In this document: in pieces, positions 62,542 through 64,000 of the stretch
Layout of the letters: every line of letters begins with the position of its first letter
Numbering within the stretch: the first letter of the stretch is position 1
Assembly: GCF_900537995.1 (NCBI RefSeq)
Contig: NZ_LR027880.1
Location: 3,232,001 to 3,296,000 of the forward strand
DNA from: Roseburia intestinalis L1-82
GTDB lineage: Bacteria > Bacillota > Clostridia > Lachnospirales > Lachnospiraceae
DNA length: 64,000 bases
Reading direction: 5' to 3'
Program-made: the position numbers and the translations under genes
The notes under the pieces: generated by a model
Seen by the model: only the letters and a program-made list of their open reading frames with translations
Databases searched by the model: none
What the model was told of the DNA's origin: nothing

Positions 62542-63486
62542 TTATTGTTCTGCCTGATCTTTGATATCAAAAAGTGCGTTTACAAATTCATTAGAATCAA
62601 ACTTCTGTAAATCCTCGATGGTCTCTCCGACACCGATATATTTGACCGGAATTCCAAGTTCGGAGTGGATTGCAACCGCAATACCGCCTTTTGCCGTTCC
62701 GTCCATCTTTGTTAGAATGATACCTGTGATCTCTGCCACTTCTGAAAATTGTCTCGCCTGTGCAAGTGCGTTCTGACCTGTCGTTGCATCTAATACGACA
62801 AGAGTTTCGCGGTATGCATCCGGATATTCTTTTTCAAGAATACGGTTGATCTTTTTCAACTCTTCCATAAGATTCTTCTTATTATGAAGACGTCCTGCCG
62901 TATCACAGAGCAGTACATCCGCATTTCTTGCTTTTGCTGCTGCGACCGCATCATATACGATCGATGCCGGATCTGCACCTTCCTGTCCGCCGATCATCTC
63001 AACACCTGCACGGTTTGCCCATTCTAACAGCTGATCTCCTGCTGCTGCACGGAATGTATCAGCCGCTGCAAGGACAACCTTTTTGCCCTGGTCTTTTAGC
63101 TTTCCAGCCAGTTTTCCAACAGAAGTCGTCTTACCGACACCGTTTACTCCGATGACAAGTACCACAGATTTTTCATTTTCAAAACGGTATGCAGTCTCTC
63201 CAACATCCATCTGCTCTTTGATGCTGTTGATCAGAAGTTCCTTGCACTCTGCCGGATCCTTGATCTTATTTTCTTTTACTTTTTCTTTGAGATTCTCGAT
63301 GATCGCTTCGGTCGCGTTGACACCGATATCTCCCATGATCAGAATTTCTTCAATTTCTTCATAAAAATCATCATCAATACTGGAAAATCCACTGAAGATC
63401 GAATCAATTCCGGATACAATGTTATCTCTTGTCTTGCTGAGTCCGGAAACCAGACGGCTCCAAAATCCTTTTTTTTCTTCGCCCAT
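62542..63486 (-). CDS. ftsY: Signal recognition particle receptor FtsY
   Basis: About 314 residues: short N-terminal A region (GEEKKGFWSRLVSGLSKTRD), N domain, and G domain with GVNGVGKTTSVGKLAGKL (about 110), AADTFRAAAGDQLLEW, DTAGRLHNKKNLM, TKMDGTAKGG and the end IGVGETIEDLQKFDSNEFV. The start MGEEKKG at 63486 is preferred. It follows smc closely, as in Bacillus; the usual next gene ylxM is displaced by ilvA and the beta-rich protein gene. Confidence 0.96.
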   Translation of the reverse strand: MGEEKKGFWSRLVSGLSKTRDNIVSGIDSIFSGFSSIDDDFYEEIEEILIMGDIGVNATEAIIENLKEKVKENKIKDPAECKELLINSIKEQMDVGETAYRFENEKSVVLVIGVNGVGKTTSVGKLAGKLKDQGKKVVLAAADTFRAAAGDQLLEWANRAGVEMIGGQEGADPASIVYDAVAAAKARNADVLLCDTAGRLHNKKNLMEELKKINRILEKEYPDAYRETLVVLDATTGQNALAQARQFSEVAEITGIILTKMDGTAKGGIAVAIHSELGIPVKYIGVGETIEDLQKFDSNEFVNALFDIKDQAEQ

Positions 63487-63516
63487 ACATCCTGCCTTTC
63501 TTATTTGTTCCAATCA

Positions 63517-64000
63517 TTATTTGTCTAAATCATTTTCTATCAGATTTACGGAAACCAGTGTGGAAACACCTTTTTCCTGCATCGTGATACCGTAGAGACG
63601 GTCAGCCGCCGCCATCGTACCTCGTCTGTGTGTGATTACAATAAACTGTGTATTCTGCGTCAGCTTGTGCAGATATTTTGCAAACCGGGTGACGTTTGAA
63701 TCATCCAGTGCCGCCTCGATCTCGTCTAACAGACAAAACGGTGAAGGCTTTAAGTTCTGGATCGCAAATAACAGTGCAATCGCTGTCAGTGATTTTTCTC
63801 CACCGGACATCTGCATCATATTCTGCAGCTTCTTTCCAGGAGGCTGTGCGATGATACGGATACCACACTCTAAGATATCCTCATCCTCCACCAGTTCCAG
63901 TGTACCTTTTCCACCGCCGAACATTTCTTTAAATACGGTATCAAACTGTTTCTGAATCTCTGCAAATTTCTCCATGAACTGTTTGCGCATTCCCGTATCA
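63517..64000 (-). CDS. smc: Chromosome segregation protein SMC (C-terminal part, 5' end outside window)
   Basis: The open frame enters from the right edge; 160 codons are visible. They form the C-terminal ATPase lobe of SMC: FKEMFGGGKGTLEL, the ABC signature MSGGEKSLTAIALLFAI, Walker B PFCLLDEIEAALDDSNVTRF and the His-loop FIVITHRRGTMAAAD. The hinge, coiled coils and N-terminal Walker A lie outside. SMC with ScpA/B compacts and separates chromosomes. Confidence 0.95.
   Translation of the reverse strand, partial: DTGMRKQFMEKFAEIQKQFDTVFKEMFGGGKGTLELVEDEDILECGIRIIAQPPGKKLQNMMQMSGGEKSLTAIALLFAIQNLKPSPFCLLDEIEAALDDSNVTRFAKYLHKLTQNTQFIVITHRRGTMAAADRLYGITMQEKGVSTLVSVNLIENDLDK

Noticed and set aside
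1..64000. tRNA or rRNA genes
   Set aside because: I looked in the intergenic gaps and saw no cloverleaf with CCA-type acceptor or rRNA signature; all gaps are short and AT-rich.

Overview
The window looks like chromosome of a Gram-positive anaerobe of the Clostridia, most likely family Lachnospiraceae (Roseburia / Agathobacter rectalis type). The basis is inference from gene content: DapL lysine pathway, IreB-RuvX-DUF1292-RNase J cluster, paired LepB genes around RbgA, a DUF6033-type protein, AGGAGG-type ribosome binding sites and moderate-to-low GC. Almost every gene is on the minus strand. I saw no rRNA, tRNA, CRISPR array, prophage or plasmid gene.

Layout, left to right. 1-4.3 kb: partial nucleoside-phosphorylase-family gene, dUTPase, gpsA-plsY (phospholipid entry) and der. 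4.4-7.7 kb: GntR(YtrA-like)-ABC ATPase-permease operon with nested palindromes at its promoter. 7.8-15.4 kb: M42 peptidase, pgeF, yraN, FlhB-tail-like and FliK-like proteins, rnhB, lepB, rbgA, lepB. 15.5-23.3 kb: trpS, a lone receiver protein, a DUF6033-like protein, ThrE-type exporter, purA, an unknown gene, DUF1275 protein and a LysR regulator. 23.3-28.4 kb: a BmpA/Nup-type nucleoside ABC importer. 28.6-43 kb: ytvI, a lactonase, then a long housekeeping run for tRNA and RNA metabolism (trhP-like U32 protein, trmR, ylbF, rnj, ruvX, ireB, mtaB, thiI, cysteine desulfurase, rsmE, prmA). 43-53.2 kb: amino-acid ABC transporter, mtnN-like/luxS divergent pair, esterase, thrH, J-domain and HD-GYP proteins, dapL and an acetyltransferase. 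53.4-55.7 kb: gene remnants and a group II intron. 55.7-64 kb: the rplS-trmD-rimM and khpA-rpsP-ffh-ylxM genes, then ilvA, ftsY and smc (partial).

The main structural observation is that a block usually contiguous in Firmicutes (smc-ftsY-ylxM-ffh-rpsP-khpA-rimM-trmD-rplS-rbgA-rnhB-ylqG-ylqH) is present in the right order and orientation but split by about 40 kb between rplS and lepB/rbgA. The break carries a bacterial class C-like group II intron directly after the T-run of the rplS terminator, next to two truncated coding fragments.

Other points of interest are an amino-acid ABC substrate-binding/permease fusion whose binding domain appears circularly permuted, an HPr-like protein that keeps the Ser-46 motif but has no catalytic His (Crh-like), an MltG-like protein without a catalytic domain, a long hairpin before a 59-residue gene, and a small beta-rich protein with a distinctive N-terminal segment behind a consensus promoter.
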